DNA of 6,426 nt from Bacteroidota bacterium. Its GTDB lineage: Bacteria; Bacteroidota; Bacteroidia; Bacteroidales; JAADJA01. Under the pieces are notes generated by a model. It worked only from the letters and a program-made list of their open reading frames with translations, did not search any database and had not been told where the DNA came from. Both the position numbers and the translations under genes were made by a program. Below, in pieces: positions 6,410 to 6,426 of the stretch (its first letter is position 1; the number at the start of each line of letters is the position of its first letter). Location of the stretch: contig JAJRTT010000551.1 of NCBI GenBank assembly GCA_024278155.1, forward strand, positions 1 to 6,426, given 5' to 3'.

Positions 6410-6426
6410 ACTAAAGGAAATACTGG
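6399..6426 (+). CDS. Possible 5' end of a downstream gene (Mur ligase, MurD2-like?)
   Basis: A TTG at 6399-6401 opens a frame encoding (M)KDKLKEIL that leaves the window without a stop. It overlaps the last 11 bases of the murL-like gene in another frame, an arrangement typical of translational coupling. The short basic-amphipathic start resembles the beginning of Bacteroidota Mur ligases that sit beside murL, and in Xanthomonas murD2 is the neighbour of murL. Nine residues cannot prove the identity, and the real start could lie beyond the window. Confidence 0.35.

Overview
The window looks like chromosomal DNA from a member of the Bacteroidota. This rests on A-rich translation leaders without clear Shine-Dalgarno sequences, several TAnnTTTG-type -7 boxes in front of genes, and protein families common in that phylum. 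No species is recognised. There are six complete protein genes, a probable 5' scrap of a seventh at the right edge, and short intergenic regions. No tRNA, rRNA, CRISPR array or insertion sequence was seen.

Left and centre (1-4420) form an arsenosugar-biosynthesis locus. It starts with arsS, the radical-SAM enzyme that attaches a SAM-derived 5'-deoxyadenosyl group to dimethylated arsenic. A 253-base gap follows with two closely related perfect hairpins. Next is a 596-residue PAS-PAS-AAA+-Fis activator of sigma-54 RNA polymerase, whose second PAS domain carries three cysteines and a histidine. Then come a small thioredoxin and, with no gap, a TIGR04282/DUF2064 arsenosugar-associated glycosyltransferase. 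The methyltransferase ArsM expected to act before ArsS is not here and may lie to the left. The working model is that the PAS activator senses arsenic or redox state and switches on the pathway. A sigma-54-like -24/-12 element with one important mismatch lies just before the thioredoxin gene, but this link is inference.

Right side (4356-6426) is housekeeping in character. A YqgE/AlgH family gene on the minus strand converges on the glycosyltransferase and overlaps its 3' end by 65 bases. Divergent from it is a MurL-like epimerase gene (GTG start) with a PP-loop GGGKDS motif and a C-terminal cysteine motif. A TTG-initiated reading frame overlaps its stop codon and runs off the window. By analogy with the murD2-murL pairing of Xanthomonas, it may be the partner Mur ligase, implying the MurD2/MurL route for D-glutamate in peptidoglycan.

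Strongest calls: arsS, the sigma-54 activator, the thioredoxin fold, TIGR04282 and YqgE. MurL is good but from memory of the family. Promoters and the last partial gene are tentative.
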